A stretch of 64,000 nucleotides of DNA, from positions 107,784 through 171,783 of the forward strand of contig NZ_JADEXD010000001.1 of the NCBI RefSeq assembly GCF_015207285.1. Reading direction: 5' to 3'. The notes beneath the pieces were generated by a model, which did no database searches, was not told where the DNA came from, and worked only from the letters and a program-made list of their open reading frames with translations. The stretch is from Tychonema sp. LEGE 07203. GTDB lineage: Bacteria; Cyanobacteriota; Cyanobacteriia; Cyanobacteriales; Microcoleaceae. Shown in pieces: positions 19,505 to 28,561 of the stretch. The translations under genes and the position numbers were made by a program. The number at the start of each line of letters is the position of its first letter. Within the stretch, counting starts at the first letter, position 1.

Positions 19505-22500
19505 ATGGCAAAAGGATTCGGCCCGAAGAAAACTCCCCAAACGACAAAACGCCAGACAGCTTATTTCAAGCTGATTCAAGCGATCCTCGAATGTCCTGGT
19601 GGTAAGGAACTGAAGATTTTAAGGAAGCACCCGGACTTGGTGGATGTTGGTTTGGTGGAAATGATGGAAATGGTAGCGACAATGCTGGTAGCACAGAGGG
19701 AGATTTCTGGTGCTAATTTGTTAATCGATTTGGCTGTTTTTATAACTGAAGAACTGCAATACAGGAATTTTTACACAGGAATAGATTGCTCACCAGTAAA
19801 AGGCTCTTTTGTTAAAGCTCCAGCTTTATTGTGGGAAGTATTGCGGACAATTTTATTAAACGGGGACGAACAAACAGCTTACCAGATACTAGCAATTAAC
19901 TCAGACAAACTGAATGAAGATTTTTTGCAGCAATTTCGCCTCTGGATAGATTGTACACTCCTGAGAACCCAGCCAAAAATAACAAAAGCGATCGCGGCAG
20001 GTATTGGGTATTTCAGCGCGATCCTCTGGCATTTTCCACTGGGCAATAGAGCAATTAACCTGGAAATTGCGATCGCAGGTTTTGAAGGATCTGCCAAGAT
20101 TTTGACTCGTGAGATTGAGCCACAAGTGTGGGCGAAAACCCAAAGCGATTTAGCCCCAGCATACCGCAATCGGATTTGGGGCGATCGCTCCGAAAACCTT
20201 GAAAAAGCCCTAACCGCTTGCACCAATGCTTTGCAAATTTTCACTCGCGATACTTCTCCCCAAGAGTGGGCGATGGTGCAAAATAATCTCGGTCTTGTTT
20301 ACAGTGACAGAATCGTCGGAGATGAAGCTGAGAATTTAGAAAAGGCGATCACTTGCTATGAAGAAGCCTTGCAAGTTGTTAGCCGTGATCGAGCTCCTGA
20401 ACTTTGGGGAACACTGCAAAATAACCTGGCACTTGCTTACACTCGCCGAGTTGAAGGAGAGCGAGCGCAAAATTTCGAGAAAGCGATCGCGTGTTATCAA
20501 GTTGCCTTAAAAGTTCGCACTGATTCCGATTGGGCTAGTAGCCAATTTCACCTTGGTCTTGCCTATAGCGAAAGGATTTTAGGGGACAAAATCCAGAACC
20601 AGGAACGGGCGATCGCAGCCTACCACGCCGCATTACAAATTTATACTCCCGAAACCTATCCAGAAAGATGGGCTAAAACCCAGTTAGATTTGGGTTTTGC
20701 TTACCGCAAATTGGCACAAATTGCTAATGCTTTAACCTGTTTTCAAGCAGCTTTAAAAGTTTTTACTCCTACTTCGTTCCCTAGAGAGTGCATCGAAACC
20801 GGACTTGAGTTGGGAAAGGTAGCATTGGCTACTGGCAAAAAGGCAGAAGCTTTTGAAGGTTTTGAGATTGTAATTGAAGCTGTAGAGATGCTCAGCCGTT
20901 GGGGTGATTCTGAATCTTTACATCAAGAAATTCCTGCAAAGATTTCTGCTTACACACAAATAGTAGCGCTTTGCATGGACTGTGGAGAACTAGAAAAAGC
21001 CAGATCATATGCTGAACGCTCAAGTTCTCCTGTTATTTTAGACATCCTAGAAAATGTTCAGATCCAGCAAATAACTTCAACTTCACAGTTTCTTATTAAA
21101 GTTTTAGACACCGTTGCCAAAAGCGAAAATAATTCGCAAGCTTTGTACCAGCTTCTAGAAGCCAACTTAGATAAACTAGACAACAGTTTTGTGGAAAGAT
21201 TAAGTATAATAAAGTTTGATATATCTCAATTAGGGCCAGGGGAAGCAATCAATTTAGCGGCAAGAGTTCTCAACTTTAGCAGCCTGATTGAAGATTTTCC
21301 CGAAGGCAATGCAGAAAACAACTGGAAGATTGCTAAGACAGGCTACGAAGTTGCTGCTACTGTTTTTACCGAAGAAAACTTCCCCGAACAATGGAATTTT
21401 ATTCAACATAAAATCCGCCCTAATTTACCATTGGAATTATTGGAAGTTATTTCCGAAACTAAAGGTAAAATTCGAGTTGATACTTTACTTGAACATGAGC
21501 GAGAGCAACTTGAGAAGTATTTTGTTAAAATAGCGCAAAAACTTATATCGTTTAAAGCTGATCCAGAACCCATAGACGAACTTTTTATCAAGTGGGTACA
21601 GAAAATATTGCTTGACGCTAACCAAGAGCAACTTGACGAAATTTTTGTTAAGGAGATACCAGATGAAGCCGATGCTATGCTATCTGAAGTCCCACCTGAA
21701 AAAAGAAAAGAAATTGCTTCTGGTATTTTGGTTTTAAGTTTGCACATCCACCAATTAAAAAAAGGGAATGAGGCTAATAATTTAGAAATTGCGCTCGCAG
21801 GTTACGAAATTGCTTCCACAGTCTTTACCCGCGAAGCTTTTCCAGAAGAGTGGACATTTTGTCAGATGTTCCTCGGTAAGATTTACCACCACCGTTTTAA
21901 GGGCGATCGCGCCGACAATCAAGAACAAGCGATCGCTTACTGTCAAAATGCTCTACAAGTATATACCCGCGAAGCCTCTCCAGAAAACTGGGCCGCAATT
22001 CAAAATACATTATCTCTTGCCTATGACAACCGAATTCGGGGAGATCGGTTAGAGAATGCAGAATTGGCGATCGTGGCAGGCGTTGCTGCAATGGAAGTTC
22101 GCACCCGCGAAGCAATGCCTGAAGAATGGGCCCAAGTGCAAAACAATTTGGGCATCGTTTACTGCGATCGCATCTACGGCGACAAGGCGGAAAACTTGGA
22201 ACAAGCGATCGCTTGTTATCAAAACGCCCTGTTATTCCGCACCCGCGAAGAATTTCCTGAACTTTGGGCGCAAACTCAAATGAATCTGGCATCTGCTTAC
22301 CGCCAGCGACTTCATGGCGATTGGGTAGAAAATGTTGAGAAGGCGATCGCAGCTAACAAAAAAGCATTACAAGTTTACACTCAAGACGAGTTTCCCGTAG
22401 ATTGGGCTAGAGTAAAAATGAATCTGGCTAATGCTTATTTGCATCGACTTCAGGGCGATCCAAATGAGAATTTAGAAATAGCTATTGCCGCCCATAAAGC

Positions 22501-24457
22501 TGCCTTACAAATCTTTAACCAGGATGAGTTTCCTACAGAGTGGGCTATGGTTCAAATGAATCTGGGCAATAGCTACCTCAGCCTTGAGCGAAACGAAGAG
22601 GCGATCGCCTGTTATCGAAAAGCAATGGAAGTCTTCACGCCAACTGCTTTCCCATTTGAGTGCCTGAAGACTGGAGAAATGCTAGGAAACAGAGCATTTA
22701 TAGCTGGAGATTGGCAGTTAGCCATTGAGGGATACGGTATCGCAATCGAAGCCGTAGAAACCAGCCGTACTTGGGCAACTTCTGAATTTCGCCGCCAAGA
22801 AATTATAGCAGAGGCGATCGACATTTATGCAAACATCGTGCAAGCTTGCATCAATAATAAGCAGTTAGATAAAGCTGTTGAATACGTAGAGCGATCGCGC
22901 TCTAAACGCCTCGTAGACTTAATGGCAAGCAATGATCTCTACTCAAGTGCAGAAATTTCTGCTGAAATTCAAGAGTATTTACAGGATTTTGAACGCCTAC
23001 AGCAACAAATTGACCAGGAACGAGGGCGCAATCAACCTAGCAACGACTTTGATAATAGCAAACTTGATAACAGCCGTGCAGCACTAGCAGCTTACAATCA
23101 AACAATAGCTGATCGGGAAGCTGAAAAACTCCTAATTTGGGAACAACTTCGTCGCTTAGATCCGGTGCTTGCGGGTCAAATTCGAGTCAATCCTCTCAAA
23201 TTTCCATCCATCCAGCAGCTTATCGACAAACCCACCACTGCAATTATTAGCTTTTACACCACTGTTAGCGACACCTTTATCTTCGTAGTGCGGCAAAACG
23301 AGATTACCCTGCAAAGTTGCGCTGATTTAGGATTTGAGACTTTGCACGGATGGATTTTCCAAAATTGGTTAGGACAATATGTTGAAGATAACAATTCTTG
23401 GAAAGAAGAGTTCGTTGGGATGTTAACTGAACTGGCACAACAGTTAAATTTAAACGATCTAATCTTATGGCATTTAGAAGGAATTTCGGAACTGATTATA
23501 GTTCCTCATTTTGCCCTTCACCAAATCCCCTTCGCTGCACTACCCATCGGAGACAACCGATATTTAGGAGACAAGTTTCTCATTCGTTACGCACCTAGTT
23601 GTCAAGTCTTAGAATTCTGCCAGCAACGCCCTTCCCCCGGCAATAATCTAAACTGTGGCACTATTGAAGATGCGACGGGCGACTTGCCTTGCGCCAGCTT
23701 TGAAGGAGAGCAAATCGCAGTTTTTTATAGTATCCCAGACAATCAACGCTTAAAAGGTCGCCATCAAGCTACTGTTAGTAACTATCGAGAACTGGCGCAA
23801 ACCGTCCAAATCCTCCACTCTAGCCACCACGCCCAGTCGCGCTTTGACAATCCCTTTGAATCGACATTAATTTTAGGAGATGGCTGCATTACTTTAGGTC
23901 AGCTAATGACTCCTGCATGGCGTCTCCCTCAGTTGTCGGATGTATTTCTTTCCTGCTGCGAAACAGGATTGGGATTGAGTGAAATTACTGGTGATATCCT
24001 CACTTTTTCAACTGCTTTTTTGTCGGCGGGAGCCAGAAGTGTTATCAGTACGCTTTGGGCTGTCGATGATTTAGCTACGGCGCTTTTCTCCATTTTTTAC
24101 TATCAAGAGTGGCAGCAGGGAAAGAATCGCCCAGAAGCTATGAGACAAGCTCAAGTTAAGTTGCGAGAGCTTACGGGCAATACCTTAGCTGCTAGTTATA
24201 AACCCCAACTCACAGAACTTTTGAAACAGAAACGTGAAGAAACCCACACCCTCCGCAAAATATCCGAGGCAGAACGAAAAGCTTGCTCCTCCGGTTCCTC
24301 AGAATATCAGCAATGGGATGAAGAATACAAAAAGTATGATAAAATTGGCAAACAAATTTATTTATCTCTCAAAAATTTAGATAAATATTGTCAAGAATTA
24401 AAGCCGTTCTCTCACCCTTTTTACTGGGCCGCTTTTACCTGCACTGGGATTCGGTAA
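19505..24457 (+). CDS. Very long TPR-CHAT protein (caspase-like protease)
   Basis: This 1650-residue protein has two blocks of tetratricopeptide-like repeats of about 48-50 residues (roughly residues 190-440 and 745-1050), each repeat around a pattern such as NNLGLVYSDRI and NLEKAI. A C-terminal CHAT domain (about 1240-1650) follows. Candidate catalytic residues of the caspase-like fold are His in ILHSSHHAQ (near 1437) and Cys in FLSCCETGLG (near 1482); the domain ends with the usual HPFYWAAF block near 1640. The TPRs should bind a partner or substrate. CHAT proteases in bacteria act in conflict or cell-death pathways, so defence is a reasonable guess, but the substrate is unknown. Many HIP1 sites fall inside the repeats. 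Confidence 0.93.
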   Translation: MAKGFGPKKTPQTTKRQTAYFKLIQAILECPGGKELKILRKHPDLVDVGLVEMMEMVATMLVAQREISGANLLIDLAVFITEELQYRNFYTGIDCSPVKGSFVKAPALLWEVLRTILLNGDEQTAYQILAINSDKLNEDFLQQFRLWIDCTLLRTQPKITKAIAAGIGYFSAILWHFPLGNRAINLEIAIAGFEGSAKILTREIEPQVWAKTQSDLAPAYRNRIWGDRSENLEKALTACTNALQIFTRDTSPQEWAMVQNNLGLVYSDRIVGDEAENLEKAITCYEEALQVVSRDRAPELWGTLQNNLALAYTRRVEGERAQNFEKAIACYQVALKVRTDSDWASSQFHLGLAYSERILGDKIQNQERAIAAYHAALQIYTPETYPERWAKTQLDLGFAYRKLAQIANALTCFQAALKVFTPTSFPRECIETGLELGKVALATGKKAEAFEGFEIVIEAVEMLSRWGDSESLHQEIPAKISAYTQIVALCMDCGELEKARSYAERSSSPVILDILENVQIQQITSTSQFLIKVLDTVAKSENNSQALYQLLEANLDKLDNSFVERLSIIKFDISQLGPGEAINLAARVLNFSSLIEDFPEGNAENNWKIAKTGYEVAATVFTEENFPEQWNFIQHKIRPNLPLELLEVISETKGKIRVDTLLEHEREQLEKYFVKIAQKLISFKADPEPIDELFIKWVQKILLDANQEQLDEIFVKEIPDEADAMLSEVPPEKRKEIASGILVLSLHIHQLKKGNEANNLEIALAGYEIASTVFTREAFPEEWTFCQMFLGKIYHHRFKGDRADNQEQAIAYCQNALQVYTREASPENWAAIQNTLSLAYDNRIRGDRLENAELAIVAGVAAMEVRTREAMPEEWAQVQNNLGIVYCDRIYGDKAENLEQAIACYQNALLFRTREEFPELWAQTQMNLASAYRQRLHGDWVENVEKAIAANKKALQVYTQDEFPVDWARVKMNLANAYLHRLQGDPNENLEIAIAAHKAALQIFNQDEFPTEWAMVQMNLGNSYLSLERNEEAIACYRKAMEVFTPTAFPFECLKTGEMLGNRAFIAGDWQLAIEGYGIAIEAVETSRTWATSEFRRQEIIAEAIDIYANIVQACINNKQLDKAVEYVERSRSKRLVDLMASNDLYSSAEISAEIQEYLQDFERLQQQIDQERGRNQPSNDFDNSKLDNSRAALAAYNQTIADREAEKLLIWEQLRRLDPVLAGQIRVNPLKFPSIQQLIDKPTTAIISFYTTVSDTFIFVVRQNEITLQSCADLGFETLHGWIFQNWLGQYVEDNNSWKEEFVGMLTELAQQLNLNDLILWHLEGISELIIVPHFALHQIPFAALPIGDNRYLGDKFLIRYAPSCQVLEFCQQRPSPGNNLNCGTIEDATGDLPCASFEGEQIAVFYSIPDNQRLKGRHQATVSNYRELAQTVQILHSSHHAQSRFDNPFESTLILGDGCITLGQLMTPAWRLPQLSDVFLSCCETGLGLSEITGDILTFSTAFLSAGARSVISTLWAVDDLATALFSIFYYQEWQQGKNRPEAMRQAQVKLRELTGNTLAASYKPQLTELLKQKREETHTLRKISEAERKACSSGSSEYQQWDEEYKKYDKIGKQIYLSLKNLDKYCQELKPFSHPFYWAAFTCTGIR

Positions 24458-24581
24458 AATAGACTATTAAAGAGGAATTTAGCCACACCTGAATAAACCA
24501 GTATAGCAGTTCGTTCGAGCATTAGTTAGGAAAGTTCAACTAATTCCGCAGGAGCCTCACGTTTCACCGCAACGGGAGAGT

Positions 24582-24701
24582 GTGAGAGGAATGGGGGTAA
24601 AAATTGGGGGTTCGATACCAGGTGCAGATTTGGGTTCGACTGCTTTAACAGTAGTGAGAGGAATGGGGATAAAAGTTGGGGGTTCGATACCCCCAACTTT
24701 T
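24582..24701 (+). terminator. Near-identical 38-bp repeats, the second forming a strong 12-bp hairpin
   Basis: A 38-bp unit starting GTGAGAGGAATGGGG occurs at 24582-24619 and 24654-24691 with two mismatches. The second copy continues into a perfect hairpin: 24671-24682 pairs with 24690-24701 (12 bp) around the loop TTCGATA. The GGGGGTTCGATACCCCC core has the shape of a tRNA T-arm, and an integrase gene lies 180 bases away. It can serve as the terminator of the CHAT gene; an attachment-site role is possible but unproven. Confidence 0.55.
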
Positions 24702-24883
24702 ACAATTTCTTGGCTAGTATTCGCAGATAATCTCGCTCACAAATCATTTTGAGTCCTAAATACTGTATCGCAGTATTTCAACCATATTTCCTTGGACTAG
24801 GAGTGTGAGACGAGAGTTAACAGTTTCGGTAAGTTTCCCCATAGTCTTGTAGTCGATTATTATCCGAACATATAAATCTAAAC

Positions 24884-25870
24884 TTAGCGTACCAAACCAG
24901 CCAGCAGCCCCGACGCTTCCCGCTGCAAGCTCTGCCGATTGTCATCGTAGCAATTAAGGACGTTCGAGCTCGTATGGCGGCTCAACTTCTGCGCCATTCG
25001 CGTATTGCCGTTGCTTGCATCTAACAGCGTCGTAATTGCAGCGTGGCGTATTCTGTGCGGGCTGATTCTTTTAGGAATTCCCGCAGCGGAGCAAGTTGAG
25101 AAAACAAGCTTGTAAATAGCGTACCCGCTCAACCTCAACCCGTATTCCCGCTTTGTCAAAGCGATAAATAAAGGCTCTTGGGGCATTGCAGCTCCCCGCA
25201 CGCTCAGCCAATCAGAAATCGCATCTGCCGTCGCGCTATGCAAGTCAATTAGCTGCGCTTGAGTTCCCCTACCTTTGCCGTAAATATTCAAAGTTCGGGC
25301 TAGCGGGTCAAAGTCGCCTATATTGGCTCCGCCGAGCTCCCCCCGGCGCAACGCATTGTCCCACAGCAGCCGGAGAACTGCATAGTCGCGCTTTCCCTGG
25401 GGCGTACTCCGGTCGGGAATGGACAACACCGACTGCATCGCCGCCACATTCTCAGAAGCAACTCGGCCAAACCCTGTAGTATCCCGGTAAGGAACCACCT
25501 TCTCTCCTTCAACATCTACCAAACTCCACTCGCACTCGCCCACCTTCCGAGCAAAATTCACCAAACTTTTGATAGCCGCCAGCCGCCGATTAATCGTCGC
25601 TTCCTTGAGTCCCTTGTCGATTAGTTTGGCTTTATACTTGAGAACCACCGCGACAGCGGCGAAGCGGTTCAGCCGTAGGAACTCGCGCACTAATGCCGGA
25701 TGCGGTTCCTGCCCCGTCATTGTCATAAAAAAATCGTACAAATCTTTCTCATAAGCCCCCCTTGTGTTGACAGAGCGCTTGGCAGCTAACAGCTCTGCCA
25801 CTAGGTCGCGCGTCGAAGCTATCTCTCCAAAGGAATTAGCAGCGTGTTCTAAGTCCATAGCCGGCCTCAT
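24884..25870 (-). CDS. Tyrosine recombinase (phage/plasmid integrase family)
   Basis: A 328-residue site-specific recombinase. The N-terminal SAM-like core-binding domain covers about residues 20-110. The catalytic domain has Arg in ALRRGELGG (175/176), HRIRH (His272, Arg275), His299 in LSRHTSSN and the nucleophile Tyr308 in LNCYDD. This complete RHRY set suggests an active enzyme. It reads toward the hairpin repeats at 24.6 kb and away from the TGACGATT array at 26 kb. Either could be its target, and it may resolve plasmid multimers or drive integration. Confidence 0.93.
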   Translation of the reverse strand: MRPAMDLEHAANSFGEIASTRDLVAELLAAKRSVNTRGAYEKDLYDFFMTMTGQEPHPALVREFLRLNRFAAVAVVLKYKAKLIDKGLKEATINRRLAAIKSLVNFARKVGECEWSLVDVEGEKVVPYRDTTGFGRVASENVAAMQSVLSIPDRSTPQGKRDYAVLRLLWDNALRRGELGGANIGDFDPLARTLNIYGKGRGTQAQLIDLHSATADAISDWLSVRGAAMPQEPLFIALTKREYGLRLSGYAIYKLVFSTCSAAGIPKRISPHRIRHAAITTLLDASNGNTRMAQKLSRHTSSNVLNCYDDNRQSLQREASGLLAGLVR

Positions 25871-26026
25871 AATGTGCCTTTCCAGACCAGATTACCCGAT
25901 CGAGAGGTGCAAATAGCACAAGATTCAACCTTGAAAGACAACTTGAATACGTGCAGAAAATTTGCTGGGCTGTAAAAATACTCAGTTTCAATTTTGAGTC
26001 TCAACACTACTTATAACTAAAATTTA

Positions 26027-26354
26027 TTGACGATTTGACGATTCTCCTGAACTTCCCTGTTTGTAAAGGTTTCAACTTCTAAGCTTCATTGACGATTTTT
26101 GACATTGTTTTTGACGATTCTCCCCAAATGCTTTCCAACTATAAGTTTGGGGAATAGCCCCTCTGTTTTTGACGATTCTGACGATTGGTTGATCGACCTG
26201 TCGCGATCGTCATTGACGACTTGCGCCTGACATGATCCGGTCGCCACTGCTATCTGATTGACAATCGTCAATGACGATTCTGAATTGTCAAAGCTGTTAT
26301 TGACGATTGAAGTGCTTATGGAGTAAAAGTTTTAGGGAATCGTCAAATCGTCAA
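26027..26354. repeat. TGACGATT array, unit A
   Basis: A 328-bp unit bounded by a perfect 18-bp inverted repeat: TTGACGATTTGACGATTC at 26027-26044 and its reverse complement at 26337-26354. Inside, TGACGATT recurs at about 26090, 26112, 26170 and 26179. The palindrome AATCGTCAATGACGATT lies at 26263-26279 and a further TTGACGATTGAAGTGC at about 26300. No ORF of note. Confidence 0.88.
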
Positions 26355-26520
26355 CGCTAATTTTAAGCTTTTGCAAAAAAGGGATCGGCAGGCATTCGCG
26401 ATCACACTCGGGGGCAACTAACTTCCCTGTAGCGTTTTGAACCAGCATCCGACATAACCTTGGCTTTTGAGGACTTGATGCCTCACGAGTGTCCTAACTC
26501 AAGGTCACGACAAATTTTGT

Positions 26521-26869
26521 TTGACGATTTGACGATTCTTCTAAACTATCCTAGTTATAAGGCTTTCAGCTTCTAACTTTCATTGACGATTATTGACATT
26601 GTTTTTGACGATTCTCCCCAAACACTTTTTCAGCATGGATTTTGGGGATATACTGCAAATTTTTGACGATTTTGACGATTGCTTGACGCCCATCGCCCTA
26701 TCAAGCTGGCAGGGAAGCCGATTGTCCTTGTTATCGCGGGAGCGGGCGATCGTGAATTTATTGGGATGTGGCTGGGGAATCGTCAATGACGATTTTCAAT
26801 CGTCAAAGCTGCTATTGACGGGGGAACTGCTTGATGTGTAAGAGTTTCAAACTATCGTCAAATCGTCAA
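26521..26869. repeat. TGACGATT array, unit B
   Basis: A 349-bp unit of the same plan as unit A, starting 494 bp after it. Left end TTGACGATTTGACGATTC (26521-26538); right end ATCGTCAAATCGTCAA (26854-26869). The palindrome AATCGTCAATGACGATT is at 26778-26794. The spacing of internal motifs follows unit A. Confidence 0.88.
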
Positions 26870-27037
26870 TGCAATTTTTAAATTAGCGGTAATTAGATGC
26901 CGGATAGTCCGCCGCGATCGTCCACAACCAACTTGCACCCCAGCATTTTCCGCTTTTCTCCTAACACAGCTTCTACAAAGGGGTTGGGATTCAGTGTCAA
27001 GCCGTGAACCAGAGCGCGACTAAAAAAGAAATTTTCT

Positions 27038-27461
27038 TTGACGATTTGACGATTCTCCTAAACTCTTCTATTTATAAAGCTTTCAGCTTCTAGCTTTTAT
27101 TGACGATTATTGACATTAATTTTGACGATTCTCGATAAACGCTTTCTCTGCAAGGGCTGTGGGAATGTACTGCGAGTTTTTGACGATTCTGACGATTGCT
27201 TGACAACCTCTGGTGGACAAGCGAACTGCCACTATCACATGAACTCGATGTAAGCGAATGAGCAGGACTTACGCAGTTACTCTATATATAGTTATTTAAT
27301 GTAGACTTTAATTTACTAAAACACTATATATACCGTTTTTTGTAAGTCCCGCGAGTAAGGTCAACAATGAATCGTCAATGACGATTCAGAATCGTCAAAG
27401 CTATTACTGACGATTGAAGTGCTTACGGGGTAACAGTTATAGGGAATCGTCAAATCGTCAA
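27038..27461. repeat. TGACGATT array, unit C (interrupted by a small palindromic insert)
   Basis: Starts 517 bp after unit B. Left end TTGACGATTTGACGATTC (27038-27055), perfect inverted right end at 27444-27461, internal palindrome AATCGTCAATGACGATT at 27370-27386. A 91-bp MITE-like insert at 27262-27352 explains its extra length: without it the unit is 333 bp. Confidence 0.88.
27262..27352. mobile_element. MITE-like insert with imperfect terminal inverted repeats
   Basis: The ends GCAGGACTTAC...TATATATAGT and ACTATATATA...GTAAGTCCCGC are imperfect inverted repeats of about 30 bp. It interrupts unit C of the array, so it arrived after the array formed. No coding capacity. Confidence 0.6.
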
Positions 27462-27490
27462 CACAAAATTTGGTGTACTTGGAGTTTTCT

Positions 27491-27698
27491 ATGATTCTGA
27501 CGATTGCTTGACGAGTCCAGCTTGCCGAACTAGCAGTTTGTAGGTTGCCGCTGTTACCAGTATGCTCACCTGGGGCCGATCGTAAATCTCTTGGGATGTG
27601 CTGAGGAATCGTCAATGACGATTTTCAATCGTCGAAGCTGTTATTGACGAGGGAACAACTTGTTCTGTGGGAGTTTCAAACTATCGTCAAATCGTCAA
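27491..27698. repeat. TGACGATT array, unit D (left part missing)
   Basis: Carries the right half of the unit: the double motif TGACGATTGCTTGACGA near 27495-27512, the palindrome AATCGTCAATGACGATT at 27607-27623, and the right end ATCGTCAAATCGTCAA ending at 27698. The left end is absent. Confidence 0.8.
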
Positions 27699-28054
27699 CG
27701 CAATTTTTAAACTAGCGGTAATTAGGTATCCGGTGACAATTGTGCTCGCCCACAACCGACTGGACTTTATTTAGTTTCTTCCGCTCTTCTCCCAACACAG
27801 CTTCTTTCTTGAGGCAACAGACGAAGGTTTCAATGCTCAGCTTTAGCCCTGGCTGCCAACAGTTACAAATTTCGCCCAACGTGGAAGACGATTATAGTGA
27901 ACTGTTCTCTCTGTAAAGGTTTTAGCTTTTAAGAATCATTGGTGATTTTTTACAAAATTTTTGACCACGACTCACTCCGCGACAAAAAATGTGGTGGTTT
28001 GATGGGTTACGCTATCACTTCGCACCTTACATATAGAGGTTTTGCGTAAGTCTG

Positions 28055-28295
28055 GTTGACGATTCTCGCTTAAGAGTTCACTCCACATGAGGCAAGAGGG
28101 ATGCGCTACCTGGTTTTGACGATTGAAGTGCAAATACCCGCTAAGGTCAGATTTCTATCATGCGGTTTGAGGAATGCCCTGCCAGGTTTTGACGATTCTG
28201 ACTCCGGTGCGAGCAGCCCCGCCGTGTAGAGCGCTCCAGGCGGGTCAGCGATCGTCAATGACGGTTGAGAATCGTCACAACTGTCATTATTGATA
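28055..28295. repeat. TGACGATT array, unit E (degenerate)
   Basis: Scattered matches: TTGACGATTCTCGC near 28055, TTTTGACGATTGAAGTGC near 28115, TTTTGACGATTCTGAC near 28188, and GATCGTCAATGACGGTTGAGAATCGTCA at about 28249-28276, in shorter pieces. The unit ends are lost. A decayed end of the array next to the replication gene. Confidence 0.65.
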
Positions 28296-28427
28296 ACGTA
28301 ATCGCTTACTCTGGAAGACTTTGGAAGAATCGCTGCTGTCGGAGGACGGCATTTTTTGCAAGTTGCCACAAATACCCTGGACTGCACTTGCAACTCGGTT
28401 CGCGCGATCGCTCAATAGCTTGCAACT

Positions 28428-28535
28428 AATACCATTTCCGAAAAATTCTGCAACAGTAGCAACTTTTTTGTTGGCTTTGACTTGCGAATCAACCCAACGC
28501 TCGTGTTTGTAGCAGGGTTTTTCGGAAATGATATA
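28428..28535. mobile_element. Small MITE-like element at the 3' end of the replication gene
   Basis: CATTTCCGAAAAA (about 28433-28445) and TTTTTCGGAAATG (28518-28530) are perfect 13-bp inverted repeats, extended with mismatches to AATACC and ATAT ends. The ~108-bp element carries no gene. A short antisense-side ORF (28287-28580) runs through it and is not believed. Confidence 0.6.
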
Positions 28536-28561
28536 ACCGCCAAAACGTGGCCGAGCAACAA

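Noticed and set aside
24671..24701. A tRNA gene
   Set aside because: Only a T-arm-like hairpin is present; no acceptor, D or anticodon arm and no CCA end can be found around it.
26027..28295. TGACGATT array as a CRISPR array
   Set aside because: Motifs are short, in both orientations and at uneven spacing; there are no 25-40 base repeats with equal spacers and no cas genes.
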